A DNA stretch of 41,937 nucleotides from Porogramme epimiltina. Taxonomy: Eukaryota > Basidiomycota > Agaricomycetes > Polyporales > Polyporaceae. The stretch's first letter is position 1, and the number at the start of each line of letters is the position of its first letter. The notes under the pieces were generated by a model. That model ran no database searches. It was not told the DNA's origin and saw only the letters and a list, made by a program, of their open reading frames with translations. Where the stretch lies: the NCBI GenBank assembly GCA_900155495.1, contig FTLJ01001199.1, forward strand, positions 1 to 41,937, given 5' to 3'. This document shows positions 11,185 through 21,758 of this stretch, one piece after another. A program made the translations under genes and the position numbers.

Positions 11185-12014
11185 CTAGGGGAAATAGTCA
11201 AACCCTCTCCGCCCTTGCGATGCTTCGTCCCGTCTGTATTTGTCCGCGAACTTCTGGAGCCACTCTGGGCTGAGGGGTCTCGTCCACGCCCTGCTTTCCC
11301 TCGGCTCTCCAGCAAGCTCCAGTAAGTGGGAGTGGAAGCTGTACACGATTTCAATGGCCTCTTTGGTTAGTGCTTGGCGGTCTCGGCGAACGACATAACA
11401 CTAAAGTCGTTTTTGTTGTCATTAGATGAGTATGTTGGAGCAAGTGCGATCTATGGCACTCACAGTTCCAGGGTCGTTGAGCTGCCAACTATTGAGAATT
11501 GAGAGTGAGGGGTATGAGACTATTAAAAGAGGCTACTTGGGCGGGTTGCTCACTGTATGGGGGCAAATCGATCGTGTGGTTCAATACGAAGATAGACTGC
11601 CGGTTGATTATTCTCTCCTGAGGGTAGTCCTCCGTGGAGGGAATCGCTATAGATGACGAGCGGGAAGCCACACAACTCTGTGACGGGACAAAGCTCTCCA
11701 CGAGTGAAGATCGGATGAGAGGTCTTGAGCAGAACATGCTCGAATTGGCCCGGCCAAGGCTCATAGCGATTGTCCAGGATCTTGATACCCCAGATTTCAC
11801 CGTCGGTGAGTGGCCGGCACATTGGTTTGTGGACCTTCCAGTGCGCTTTTTGGCACTCGACAGACTATATGCGTATGAGAGACCGTAACGATGCACGAGT
11901 TGTGCAGAAATCGGGACGTACACAGTATTTGCCGGTGGCACCATGACAACCCGAACAGTTCTTAAGTGCTTCGGCGGGGACTTCACCGCACTTGGCGCAG
12001 CGGTTGAGGGACAT
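11185..12014 (-). CDS. MYND-type zinc-finger protein
   Basis: Four exons, 214 aa: 11922-12014, 11554-11864, 11464-11488, 11185-11400; phases join exactly (645 nt with stop). The N-terminus is a complete MYND finger split by intron 1: C6-x2-C9, C20-x2-C23, then after the splice C31-x3-C35, the HW pair at 39-40, and H43-x3-C47. MYND fingers bind two zinc ions and mediate protein-protein contacts. The remaining 165 residues resemble the poorly characterised tails of many agaricomycete MYND proteins and show no SET domain, so methyltransferase activity is not expected. The continuous frame starting at 12022 is a shadow frame. Exon 3 has only 25 nt but joins exons 2 and 4 in phase, giving HWQLNDPGTCYVVRRDRQAL. 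The function beyond a binding module is unknown. Confidence 0.8.
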
Positions 12015-12417
12015 GGCGTCAATGCAGGTGGTGTGCGGGGTAAAGTGGGCCTGAGTGGGGGTTGGTAGTTAAGGTGGGATTGGACGGCAAACGACGGGGC
12101 GTTGATGAAGAAGCCGAGAATCCAGACAGCTGCGCATAGCTTTCATACGTAACGCGTAACGAGCCATGTCACCGCGATTCAAGGCAGCCAAGTGGCGCTG
12201 TTAGTTCGAGCAGCTTCCAGAAGCTGGCTTCTGTCTTCGAACGAGGCCACTCTCGTGACAGAATCCTTACGCCACAGGGGGCTACATCAAACGCACCTCT
12301 GGCACAGCCGTCAGTCTCACAGGTGGAACAATCGACGACATACATCGGCATACACTTCCGCGAAGCTGTGCCCTTCGCGCATATCAATACAGTTGTAGTC
12401 CTAACACATCTTCCTCT
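12015..12417. other. intergenic, no gene seen
   Basis: Spacer between the tyrosyl-tRNA synthetase stop and the MYND start, both on the minus strand. It must carry the MYND promoter and the synthetase 3' UTR. I see no conserved element or open frame of note. Confidence 0.5.
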
Positions 12418-14023
12418 TCATGACCCTTCCTGCTGCTTGGCGGCTTCTGCCGCCGAATGCGATCCCTCCGCGGCCGGACTCTCCGCGGGCGCAGCCACGG
12501 TATCCGCGGCCGGCTTCGCGTTCTTGCCCTTCCCAGGTGGAGGAGGGTGGTACACCTTAGTCTGCAGAACAACATCTTAGCGCTCCAGACGCGGGAGAAG
12601 GCTGCGGTCCCCGCACGCACCTTCTTCTTCTTCTCCGGCTTCGCGTTCGGGTCGGGGTACGCGAGCTTCTCGACCTTGAGCCACTCCTCGTCCGCCTCGA
12701 ACGCCTTCCGGATCGGGTCGAGCAGGCGCACGATCGCATCCGCGACAGTGGTCTTGAGGTCCTTCGGGTGCACCCGCCTCGCGGCGAAGTCGTCCTTGAG
12801 AGCCGCGAACGACGCGTAGTGCAACGGCCCGCCGTGCTCGTCCTTGCGCACGATCGAGAAGACGGTCCCGTCGGGCGCACCCGGCGCGGCGAACGTCGTC
12901 TGGTCACCCGTCGCACCCGCGCCCTCCTCGGCGTCCGCGCCGGTGAGGCCCTGGGCGCGCTCGAGGCGCAGCTGGGAAATGGGGATGAGGACGGCCTCAA
13001 CGAACGAGAGAACGCCGTTTTCCGTGACGTTGCCCTCCTCGCACCACGCGTTCTTGATCTTGCGGCGGACAGCCTCAGGCGGGTCGAGGAAGTCGATCTT
13101 GGAGTTCGGGTCTGAGGAAGACATCTTGCCTCCCCCGAGTCCTGGCACCATTGGGTTCATCAGGTGTGCGCGCTTCGCGTACCCGAGGCGCGGGAGGTAG
13201 AGCTCTGCGAACGTGAAGATCTTGCGCTGAAGACGGGAATTTGTGAGCCAATCAGCGGCTGTTTAAGTATTTCAGATGCAGGAAGAAGAAAATTACCTGG
13301 TCGACGCCGCCGAATTGGAAGTCGCAACCGAGGTACTGTTCATCGAGAGCCTGGAGCCCGGGGTAGAGCAGACCACTCAGCAGTGGACTTTCGACCTGCT
13401 TGACGACCTCGGCGCCGGCCTTTTTCGCGTCGTGTTCTGTAACAAGAGCGCACAGCTTGTAGTTATCGAGGTTGTACTCCCTCGTGAGCTGGTAAGAGGA
13501 GCCCTCAACAAACCGCAGCTTGGACGTAGGGATTCCCAGTGAGGTGAAGACGGCCATGAGGACCTTCTTGTAGTAAAGTGTTCGGTGGGCGACGAGCTCG
13601 AGAGGAGCCTTCAAGTTGTCCAGGAATGCATGGACATCTGCCGAGGGGTTAATTGGTGGCTAATGTGACCGATTAGGCGGACTTTGCTTACTAGCAAGCA
13701 GGATGGTGACTTCTACGCCTGCGCGCAGAAAGTCCGCTATCTTGGTAAGCGGCACGAAGTAGCCGATGTGAGCTATGCAGACACATCGTCAATAGTCGAT
13801 AGCTAAGATCTGGCGTCAAATGACATACGACGACCTGTGGGTGCCGTTCCTGTGGAAGAAGATGGTCAGAAGATGAGTACTGGAGTGTAGGATGATCCAT
13901 CGCACCCCAGTAGCATTTCGGCGTACGGCCCTCAGTGAGGATGGCCTTGATCGATTCGCCACCGAGAACCTCTTGGAGCCTCCGTGTAATGAGCTCGTAT
14001 TTCTCGTCGGCAGCGGATGCCAT
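12418..14023 (-). CDS. TYS1: tyrosyl-tRNA synthetase, cytosolic
   Basis: Six exons, 436 aa: 13906-14023, 13829-13849, 13692-13772, 13297-13637, 12621-13226, 12418-12561. The enzyme charges tRNA-Tyr with tyrosine (class Ic, Rossmann fold). The HIGH-type motif is PHIGY (about residues 47-51), the KMSKS-type motif is KMSSS (about 221-225), and the stretch [20 protein letters not shown] is a eukaryotic TyrRS hallmark. A Lys-rich stretch (EKKKK) near residue 389 is followed by a low-complexity Ala/Glu/Pro tail. No EMAP-II domain follows, so it resembles yeast TYS1 rather than the animal enzyme. Exon 2 is a 21-nt micro-exon coding for the loop just before PHIGY. At the exon 3/4 join the model gives Asn where most relatives have Asp (LLA-D-xHAFLDN). 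The ATG context (CCACCATGG) is strong. Confidence 0.92.
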
Positions 14024-14364
14024 GGTGGTTCAAAGCAGAACTGTGTGCCGTTCATCTTTGCCGACACAACTCGAAAACACCGATCTTGACTCGATCTCTG
14101 AATCCACGTGGCAACCCCGTAGTGATCGATTTTACTATTTTGGGATACTTACCGCCGTTGATAACAACACGTTCAACGCGCGCTATTTACTAGTACTAAT
14201 AGTATTGATCTAAGTAGCGATGCAGGCTGCCATTACTATTGGCCTGGGTTGAGGGTAGCCGCTCCAGGAACGAGAGTCGTAGAATAGATATAATATGCTA
14301 CATGTCTAAATGACCGGGTGCATGGTACATGGACAGGGGAGGGCGGAGACTATCGCGTCCTGGC
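14024..14364. other. intergenic, no gene seen
   Basis: A 341-base AT-richer spacer between the J-protein stop and the synthetase start. It should contain the TYS1 promoter and the 3' UTR of the J-protein gene. I see no other feature. Confidence 0.5.
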
Positions 14365-16473
14365 TCATGAAGGAGTTGAAGGGGGACGGTATGAATCGCG
14401 CTTGCGGCTGCTCTTCGTCTCTACGCGGACGTATTCGCTCTCCTCCTGTGCCTCATCTGTGTCCTTTCGCACACTCATGTACGCCTCGCCAAGGATCTGC
14501 ATCGCGACGGCGCGCAGTTGCGCCTTTTGCCGAGGGATAGCCGGATCCTCAAGAACGCGATCGCAAGTCTCGCGAAGCACCGACTCGATCTCTAATTTCG
14601 CTCCCTGTACACGCAGCATGAGCATTTTCGTGAGAACGTCAACAACGGGGAGGGCATGCGTACCTTGAAGAGCGCCTGTAGGCCTTTCTCCGCAGCCTGC
14701 TCCTCTAGCCGGCGCCGCTCGTCCACCGTCAGGTTGCCCGCCTTCTCTGCCGCCTGGATCTGTTCAAAGACACCCTTAAGCTCCATCGCAGCCCGGAGAG
14801 TTGACACACTGTGGGCTCCGGTGTCAGATTAGCGGCTCCGCTTCTGAAATGGACCCACGTACGTTTCGCTGAAGACGTGATACTTCCCCTGCACGTTGTG
14901 TAGCCATCCGCCCATGCCGAGGAACGTCTGGTTTGTGGCGAGGAAGTGCTTGGCCTTCTGCGCATACACAAACCCTATCGCCTGCAGCAGGTCTACGCCG
15001 TACGACTCTTGTTTCAGTTCTCTAAACCTAGATGTGAGCACGTCATCTGGATTGGGGATGCTGTGAGGCGCACTCGGCTTCCAGCTTGCATATTGTCCTG
15101 AAGCTTTCCGTGACCTGCACATCGTTCGGGCCCACTGCGGACTCTGTGAATATGGAGATCTTGCGGTCGAGATTCTCGACAAGCTTCGCCACTCGCTCTG
15201 CACGTACGGCCGCTTTCTGTGCGGCATATAAAGCGTAAATGAACGGAGCCCACACGCGCCGGACGTGAATGACACTCACCTCCGCGGCCTGCTTCTTGGC
15301 CTTCTCGTCTCGCCGCGCCTTCTCCTCGGGACTGAGAATCTCGCGCCCCTTCGCGTCACGCTGGACGTCGTCCTCCCCCTCGCCATCCTCCTGCAACGCG
15401 GCCTTCATGTCCTTCGCGAGGCTGATGTGGCCGATAATGGGCACGAAGCGCTCCCCCCCGAATATTGTCCCGAAGATCTCCTCGGGGTCGACAAAGCCGC
15501 CGTCGGGGGCGCCCTCTTTAGGACCGAACTCATTGTACTTGCGCCGGAGGTCGGGGTCCGAGAGGGTCTGGTAGGCGATCGCAATCTCCTTGAAAATCTC
15601 TTCGGCGTTTGGGTTGTCGGGGTTCTTGTCGGGGTGGTGTTTGATTGCCAGTCGCCCTGTCATGGAGGCGTTAGCACGCGGACCGCGCGTAAGATGTGAT
15701 GAGGCAGGTCCGGTGAATACGTCTACTCTCGCGTGTGGTCGCTACGCATTGGATCCAATCTTCCCTCATTTCTAATCGTGAACACAGTCCCTCGGGTCCT
15801 ACTCCCAATATCCGCGTCCTAGGCCTTCATAGGCCGTACCACGACCCACAGGGCCTTGCGCAAAGGCTCTAATTCCCATCTTCCATCGTCCCCGTGATAA
15901 CAGGGCTCATGGAGATCCCATTTTGAATGCTGCGTGCATTCAAAATGCAATTACGTGGGAGTAGTGAGAGCATATGTGATCGCAGTGTCCACATTGCAGG
16001 ATAAGTCTGCGTTCAGACATGCTCATGAGAGCGGAAAGGGTGGAAGATAGGTTGGAGGAGAGAAGGGTGCTTGCGCAGAAAAGTGAAGGAGATTTCACAG
16101 CATGGATACACTCACGGTATGCCTTCTTGATGTCGTCAGTGCTCGCGTCGACTGGAACGCCGAGGAGATCATAATACTTTGTCTCCAAAGGCTTCTCCTG
16201 TGTCCCGATCTTCCTTCCCTTCCGTTGCACTTGTGAGGACGACCCTGATGCGCCGGGTGAGCTGGCCCCGACCGTGCTCGCATACTGGGTAGGGATTTGC
16301 GCAGGGTAGAAGGCATGTGTGATGACTGTATTACATGAGTAACACCGGACGTTGAGAAGCGTTCCCTGGCGGGGCTGAGGCGACGGCACGGGGAATTCGA
16401 GTGTGGCGGAACATTGAGAGCAAGCGGTAGGGATGTGGGGGACGGCAGGTCTTGACTGGATCGTTGCGGACAT
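14365..16473 (-). CDS. J-domain protein with DnaJ-X domain and N-terminal zinc ribbon
   Basis: Six exons, 473 aa: 16116-16473, 15280-15656, 15074-15216, 14863-15021, 14664-14808, 14365-14604. The J domain (about 99-165, starting TKYYDLLGVPVDAS, with HPD at 127-129) stimulates Hsp70 ATPase. It is followed by a region with FGTIFGGERF and a DnaJ-X domain (about 245-410; GMGGWLHNVQGKYHVFSET), the order of yeast Caj1/Djp1, co-chaperones tied to membrane and peroxisomal protein handling. Upstream of the J domain are two CxxC knuckles (C18/C21, C44/C47) that look like a zinc ribbon, which Caj1 and Djp1 lack. The tail is charged and rich in Glu/Arg. Intron 1 (459 nt) cuts the J domain just before RRLAIKHHPDK, and intron 2 is 63 nt with no in-frame stop. 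For exon 4 a second acceptor a few bases upstream is also in frame. Confidence 0.88.
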
Positions 16474-17635
16474 CGTGATGAGGCGTTGATTGTGTCGTCA
16501 AGTGAACGAGTAGAATGCGCGTTGTTAGAGGACCATTAACGGGAGCTGGAAGAAGGCGGTGGTGGGGCTGAGGCAAGGAGCGCACAGGCTGAGGCTGCTC
16601 AACGTGCGTAGCTTCGCTGCAGTGCGGCCCGCTCGGCAAAGACGGCTCTTCTTCCGGCTCTCGTCATGCCCTCCGGAGCAAGCATGCGTCTTTCAGACCG
16701 AGGGATGCTGCGAGCTGCCGAAACTTGCTTGGGGGCTGTTGGTGAACGATTCGTGCATGTGCCATGCCATACGCGGTCCTCAATCTTCATCCGTAACGTC
16801 TCACGGATGGGCCCACTTCCTCGCCCGCTCAATTACAAAACCCCCGAGACCGTCTAAGACAGACTCTCAGCACGGCTCCGAGTTCCTCGTTCTCGAAGCA
16901 GAGGCCTGAGGTGAGCCCGTCACGAGTTGCGACAGAATGAAGGATCTCATATCGACGTCTCGATTTCACAGCCGCGAGTGGACGCGTTGGCTTGCGTCAT
17001 ACATATCTGGCCGACTGACGGTATGAATCAGCCCCGCAACTGTAACACATGCATTCTGTTAGTGCCGGTAAGACACGCATCCCACTCTAAGCGTCTCGTT
17101 AGAACCCTTACTCATCGATGGGAGCAGCTGGGGTCAGAGTTGCACAGCAGGTTAGGTCCAGTGATTTGGCTATCGAGACCAACCATGGCGATGTCATTAT
17201 CCGCCATGTTCGTCACCGGCCTGTGTGATCTGGCACGTCACAAGTTGAACGTCGAACCTCCTGTTCGGAGCGGGCGCTCCTAGTGCCCGCATCCTCCGGA
17301 TCCGAACTTGTTTTCTTGAACAGTATCTGCCTCGCACCGACTCCGAACCAATGACCTGACTCAATGTAGTAGGACAACCCTCCTACGCACACAGCTCTGC
17401 AAACCGTTCACCGCGTGCCAGCTTCTACTCATCCGCAATTGTAAATCCCGGCCTTGGCTCTGAAGACCGTCAGCATTCGTGACCACCACCTCTGCAGACG
17501 TCGCGCTCGCACAGAGGAGCCCCTTAACGTTCATCGCCAGTACACGTGCGTGCGCCTTACCCAAGAGTGATTCCTGGCAGTCCAAACCGAGTTGATTGAT
17601 TCTAACACGCAACTTGGGCAGGCAAGACGGATGTG
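16474..17635. other. intergenic spacer with possible gene scar
   Basis: This spacer separates the divergently transcribed J-protein and questin-oxidase-like genes, so it holds both promoters. No intact gene is visible. On the minus strand at about 17160-17207 there is a short segment resembling the start of 6-phosphogluconate dehydrogenase (MADNDIAMVGL followed by a damaged GxGxxG region), reported under findings as a possible remnant. Confidence 0.45.
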
Positions 17636-19400
17636 ATGTTGAGACCTGCTTATCGTGCCATTCGCCCCTTGGCGGGACTCACCTCACGTAGTCGATCCCG
17701 TGCGACCCTCGTACCTCCCACTATGCCCATCTCTTCCGAGGACATCGACGCGCTTTTCCCACTCCCTTCCTCGTCACCCTCCGCTCTTTGTCCCACTCCT
17801 CTTACTGGTACGACACATCAATCCAAGGTCGCTGTTATCAAGGCTCTCAAAGACAATCACATCCTCTGGCATGCATATCTCAATGATATGGGTTTCCACA
17901 AGTAATGTACCATCTGTCGTCGAATGAAGTACAATGAGTAATAGTCGCAAATAGTCATTGCTCGCACCACCTTCTTGCAACATATTCGCTCGGAGCGGGT
18001 CCGTCGCTCATCGAAGCAACATACCAGCGTCATACACCAGAGCTGAAGGCAGCTATGACCGGGGTCGACCCTATCACTCCCAATGATTATTTCGACCATT
18101 TGGGAAAATCCAAGTAAGCTCAGCTGTGAGACTACTCGGTCGTGTTGTCCTAACGCGTGAATGATGCTAGATTTTACAACTCCTACCGTCAATTCTACGC
18201 CGCGGAAATACTCCGCAAAGGAGTAAAGGCGGTCATTGAAGAGTATATCTTCTCGCGCGAAGCAAACATAGTCCCGGCAGGTGTGAAGAATGACACTCCC
18301 GGAATGCTTACCCGCCTCCTATCAGGACTCATTCATCCCATGATCCACGCCGGATATGGTCTCGAGTTCGGGCTTCCGGGGCTCCTCGCTGAAGGCCTCG
18401 CTCAGGCAGCAACGCATCCCATCCATGCGCCCTCCGCTATCCCTGATTCATACTTCGACGCAGTGACGCCCGCCACTCTCAGAGCCTTACCGCTTCCACT
18501 TTCCGCCACTTCTAAGCTCTCGCTGGAGCGCGTCGGGCCCCAAGGGAGTTCGCGTCAGGTTGGGACTCACGCTCTCGACATCCTTGGCCGTATCATCAAG
18601 GACGATATGTTCGATCCAGTCAAGACGAATTTGAGCAGGAACCCATTCGAGGCAATCGAGCAGGTGATTTCGAAGGACGCGAATAAGATATATTTGTGGG
18701 TAGACGAGTGGTACGCAGGCGGCAAGGACGTCTCCGCTAAACTCGCCGAGCTCTTCTGGCTCAATACCGTCATGTATGGCGTCGGTGGCTGGGCTCGACG
18801 CTCCGCCGCCCCCGGTGGCGAATTCAATGCCGACTTTTTCCTGTGAGTGCTCCCATTCTTGACGCCACTTGTCGCTCACTTGTCCCGTTATGGTTTAGGA
18901 TGCATCTTGTTACTTCCGCGCTCTTCATGCCCTCTTACGCCGCTTACCTCTCCCCGACGTCATTCTCCCTTCTCGCGCGGGCGTACATGACAGCATCTCT
19001 CGCGTGGTTCGTCGCGCGCGGTCGGCCGGCCCTCCCTTTCCCCGCGTTCTACGCCGAGGTTTCCGCTCACCCCGCGGAGCCTGGCGCACCGCACGGTGTT
19101 GCGCCAGCGCCCGGAGCACTCGATGCAGGGGAACCGTCTCCGAACGGGTGGCTGCCGATCGTGCAAAGTACGCTGCAGCACAAGGACGACCATATCCACA
19201 AGTGCCAGCGCTCGTTGCTGCACTTTGCGCGGATGCTGAGTGCCACCCCGCCCGGGACGTTCAAGAGGGAAGCGCTTGAGGGCGCTGAAGTCCTTGATGG
19301 CACACTGTTCATTCGTGTCGCAGGGCTGACTGCCGGGAAACTTGGATGGATGCGAGAGGGGCAGGAAGATAAGGGTTGGGACCGTGTTGGTTTGTTTTAG
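17636..19400 (+). CDS. questin oxidase / AflY-like protein
   Basis: Four exons, 532 aa: 17636-17901, 17955-18113, 18171-18842, 18899-19400, all GT-AG and in phase. The protein matches the questin oxidase-like (AflY, formerly DUF4243) family: WHAYLNDMGFHNHCSHHLLATY across the first splice with its His cluster (residues 79-98), then KFYNSYRQFYAAEI, GLIHPMIHAGYGLEFGLPGLLAEGLAQAA, and a late HLVTSALFMPSYAAYLSP. Family members such as GedK and AflY carry out Baeyer-Villiger-type ring opening of anthraquinone polyketides. Many basidiomycete members are orphans, and no polyketide synthase or other tailoring gene lies nearby, so the substrate is open. The Arg-rich, acid-free first 28 residues could be a mitochondrial presequence; a second in-frame ATG at 17723 would remove it. 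Confidence 0.85.
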
Positions 19401-20108
19401 ATTAAGTCGATCGCCCCCTGCTGTCCTGTCCGCAGAGCGGGTCCAGGCACGCGCTTTCCGACCACAAAAATCCCAGCAGATTTAATCTTCAAGTCGAATT
19501 CGGAGGAACAAGCTCGTGACTGTTTCATACATATAGGCAATACAAGGAATCATTGGATATGATACATCATCGCTTGTCACTGATTTTCTACGTGTCCATC
19601 TGCGCCAACCCCAAAGCATTCTTTCTATCTAGCTTTGTGATCTTGTCGCGCAGTGGCTGAACGTCTATGTTCCGTCGTCGAGCTCAACCCGTGACCCCTC
19701 ACCAACAAGGCCGGTGCGGACCTGTTCAACATGTCCATATCAATGATGATGGGGTCTTTGACGGACTTGCAAAAGCCGTTCAAGGACTTCAAGTTCAGAT
19801 CGTGGAAGTACTCGCTCGCCGTTACTGAAGCTGAACGCGCGGTGCGCACATACATCTCCGGGGAGCGTTTTCCAGGGTGCGGAATACAACGTCCGTCAAG
19901 AGCCTGGCACATTCCGTCGAAGGCGGCACGCAAATCGCTCATCGCATCCCTAGTCATCGACCAAGTTCCGACCTACAAGTTGACTTCTACCCTCCCTCGT
20001 ATTTCCCCCCTCTACTTGATCACCTAAGATAAAAACAACACTGCTACCAAATTGTTTTATATCTCCACCATGCCCTGGGACATCAACTGGCGACTCCCAT
20101 CTTCACAG
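19401..20108. other. intergenic spacer with URA2-end echo
   Basis: Convergent spacer between the questin-oxidase-like gene (+) and the SLATT paralogue (-). It contains a 110-codon minus-strand frame (19625-19957, true ATG) with no recognisable domain. That frame overlaps a segment resembling the last exon of URA2, listed separately. No intact gene is supported. Confidence 0.45.
19640..19735 (-). pseudogene. fragment resembling the URA2 last exon and 3' flank
   Basis: The 50 bases at 19681-19731 align with 22583-22631, the final coding exon of URA2 and its splice acceptor: ccaacaaggcc and tgcggacctgtt are shared exactly, agctca is shared at the end, and only two short indels are needed. Weaker likeness seems to continue a few dozen bases into the 3' flank. 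In the copy, frame and stop are lost. It lies in the same orientation as URA2, about 2.9 kb beyond it, on the far side of the SLATT gene. The match is short, so the call is tentative. Confidence 0.45.
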
Positions 20109-21758
20109 TTAAACAGGAGGGATCTCTCCTTGACCAGATGCATTCTCTTCTCTCGGCAGACCATCCCAGGAGTGTCCTCCGCAAATAATCCCCTTCAGGC
20201 GGCGTCGAAGCCGGGAGATAGTAGCCTCGTCGTAAGAGGGTGCAACGATGTGACCGCGGTCCATAACGAAATTATGGTAGTCACGCAAAAACGAATCAAG
20301 GTCCTTGACGAGCCTTATAGACGCACCCATCTGTTCACCCGACCCATGCGCTCGGATTATGTAGGAGGCAGCGACCGTCGAGAGACCGCCTAAGGTACAA
20401 GTGGCGACAAACTCGGGCTGAAAATATGAAACAGTGCAATGAACATGATGCAACACACTGCTAGTGCAATAGAGCGATGTGCAAGTACCTGAGAGTCCAG
20501 ACCGGTGCGTCTTATCGCATACGCAGACGTACCAGCTATCATCACACCCAATACAACTAGCATGGTGATCGCGCAATTGAACGCGTATCTGCGTCTTCTT
20601 ACTTTCAAGGGAATGCATGTCGTAAGCGCTCGGACCTCATTCTAGGATATATCCACGCTCGTCTCTCACCTGTAGTAGCTACCTTATCCCTCTCTGAATA
20701 TGCCCACTCAATCATGGGCTGCAACCTCTCCTCTGTGGTCTTCTGCCTGTGTGATTCCACGTCCCTGCTTGACAGTGACTCTGCCCATCTTACACCTTCC
20801 GACCTCCGCGCACGACTCGATAGAGCCTGGGTGCTTCTACAAATGTTAATAAGAATATTGCCATTATCATTGAGATTTTGCTGAATAGCTTACTTGGAGT
20901 CGGAAGAACGAAATGACGGTCCTGCAGTTTGCGCGGTGTAGAAAGAGGTGGACCCGGAGTGTATAGTAGGGGCTTGTGTAGTAGTAGAAGTACTACTTAG
21001 TTTCAAGTTATTGAATGGAATCCTCATACCGGTAAGGGCCGGACCGGGTCTGGGATAGGATGTGGCGCTAGTGTCTTAAGTGGCATGGGCATCTGTAGGT
21101 ATGCACCCCAGACGGTACGCTCGCATTCAAGTTGGCTGGTGGGATGGTGGATATTGATCACAGGCGGAGTGGTAGTGGTACGGGGCGCATGTCCGTTTTC
21201 CCAGGGGCGCGTATCATCCCTCGTCTCACTCCCTATGCCAGCATTGTTAAGCAGACATGTGTGCTGAGCCCCGAGCATTGAGCGGCTTGCCTCTATTGCG
21301 CGCTCCTCGTCGTAGTTCCTGGTTGAGCCAGCGTCTCGGCTCCCGAGGGGTAGGAGTCCCGCAACAGTGTCCTGTAACTGAGGTGGCATTGAGGTTGTGG
21401 ATGGCAGAGGGCCAACAGATCCATTGCTGGAGGGGATCAGGGTAGTAGAGGACGTGGAATGGCCAGAGGACGGTATTGATGGCTGCATGACATCAGCCAT
21501 GGGGATGCGTGCTCGCGTGTTTTGAAGCGGCGCGGGGGGTGTCATGGACATTTCGAGAGGGGTAGTTTGAGTCCAGGCTTCCTCGTACAATGTCAGCCGT
21601 GGCTCTGGAGGAGAGGTGACCCTTACGGGTTTACTGTTAGGATGGGAACTGGCGGGCTCCCGCGACGCCAGAATGAGCTCTTGGGCATGGGGAATGATGG
21701 TGAGACTGAGCGGGGCTGAAGGAGGGTTGAATGATTCCTGAGGCGATCCTGGATCCAT
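20109..21758 (-). CDS. fungal SLATT two-TM protein, apparent frameshift
   Basis: Model: 20894-21758 (with a frame break near 21036-21040), 20670-20836, 20489-20601, 20109-20417; about 484 aa if the break is ignored. A long Pro/Ser/Thr-rich N-terminus beginning MDP is followed by ERLQPMIEWAYSERDK, TM helix 1 (YAFNCAITMLVVLGVMIAGT), TM helix 2 (TLGGLSTVAASYI) and the cytosolic block DLDSFLRDYHNFVMDRGHIV. This is the fungal SLATT domain (SMODS- and SLOG-associating two-TM effector). It is a paralogue of the gene at 33275-34667, with the same intron phases around TM1. One missing base makes the first-exon frame stop at 21024, while the next frame continues the alignment (LTGMRIPF against TGTGMPGEL). 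This may be a pseudogenising mutation or a sequence error, since everything downstream is open and spliceable. Confidence 0.72.

Noticed and set aside
11489..12022. 177-codon frame read as one gene starting at 12022
   Set aside because: The MYND cysteines appear only in the frame starting at 12014 with introns removed.
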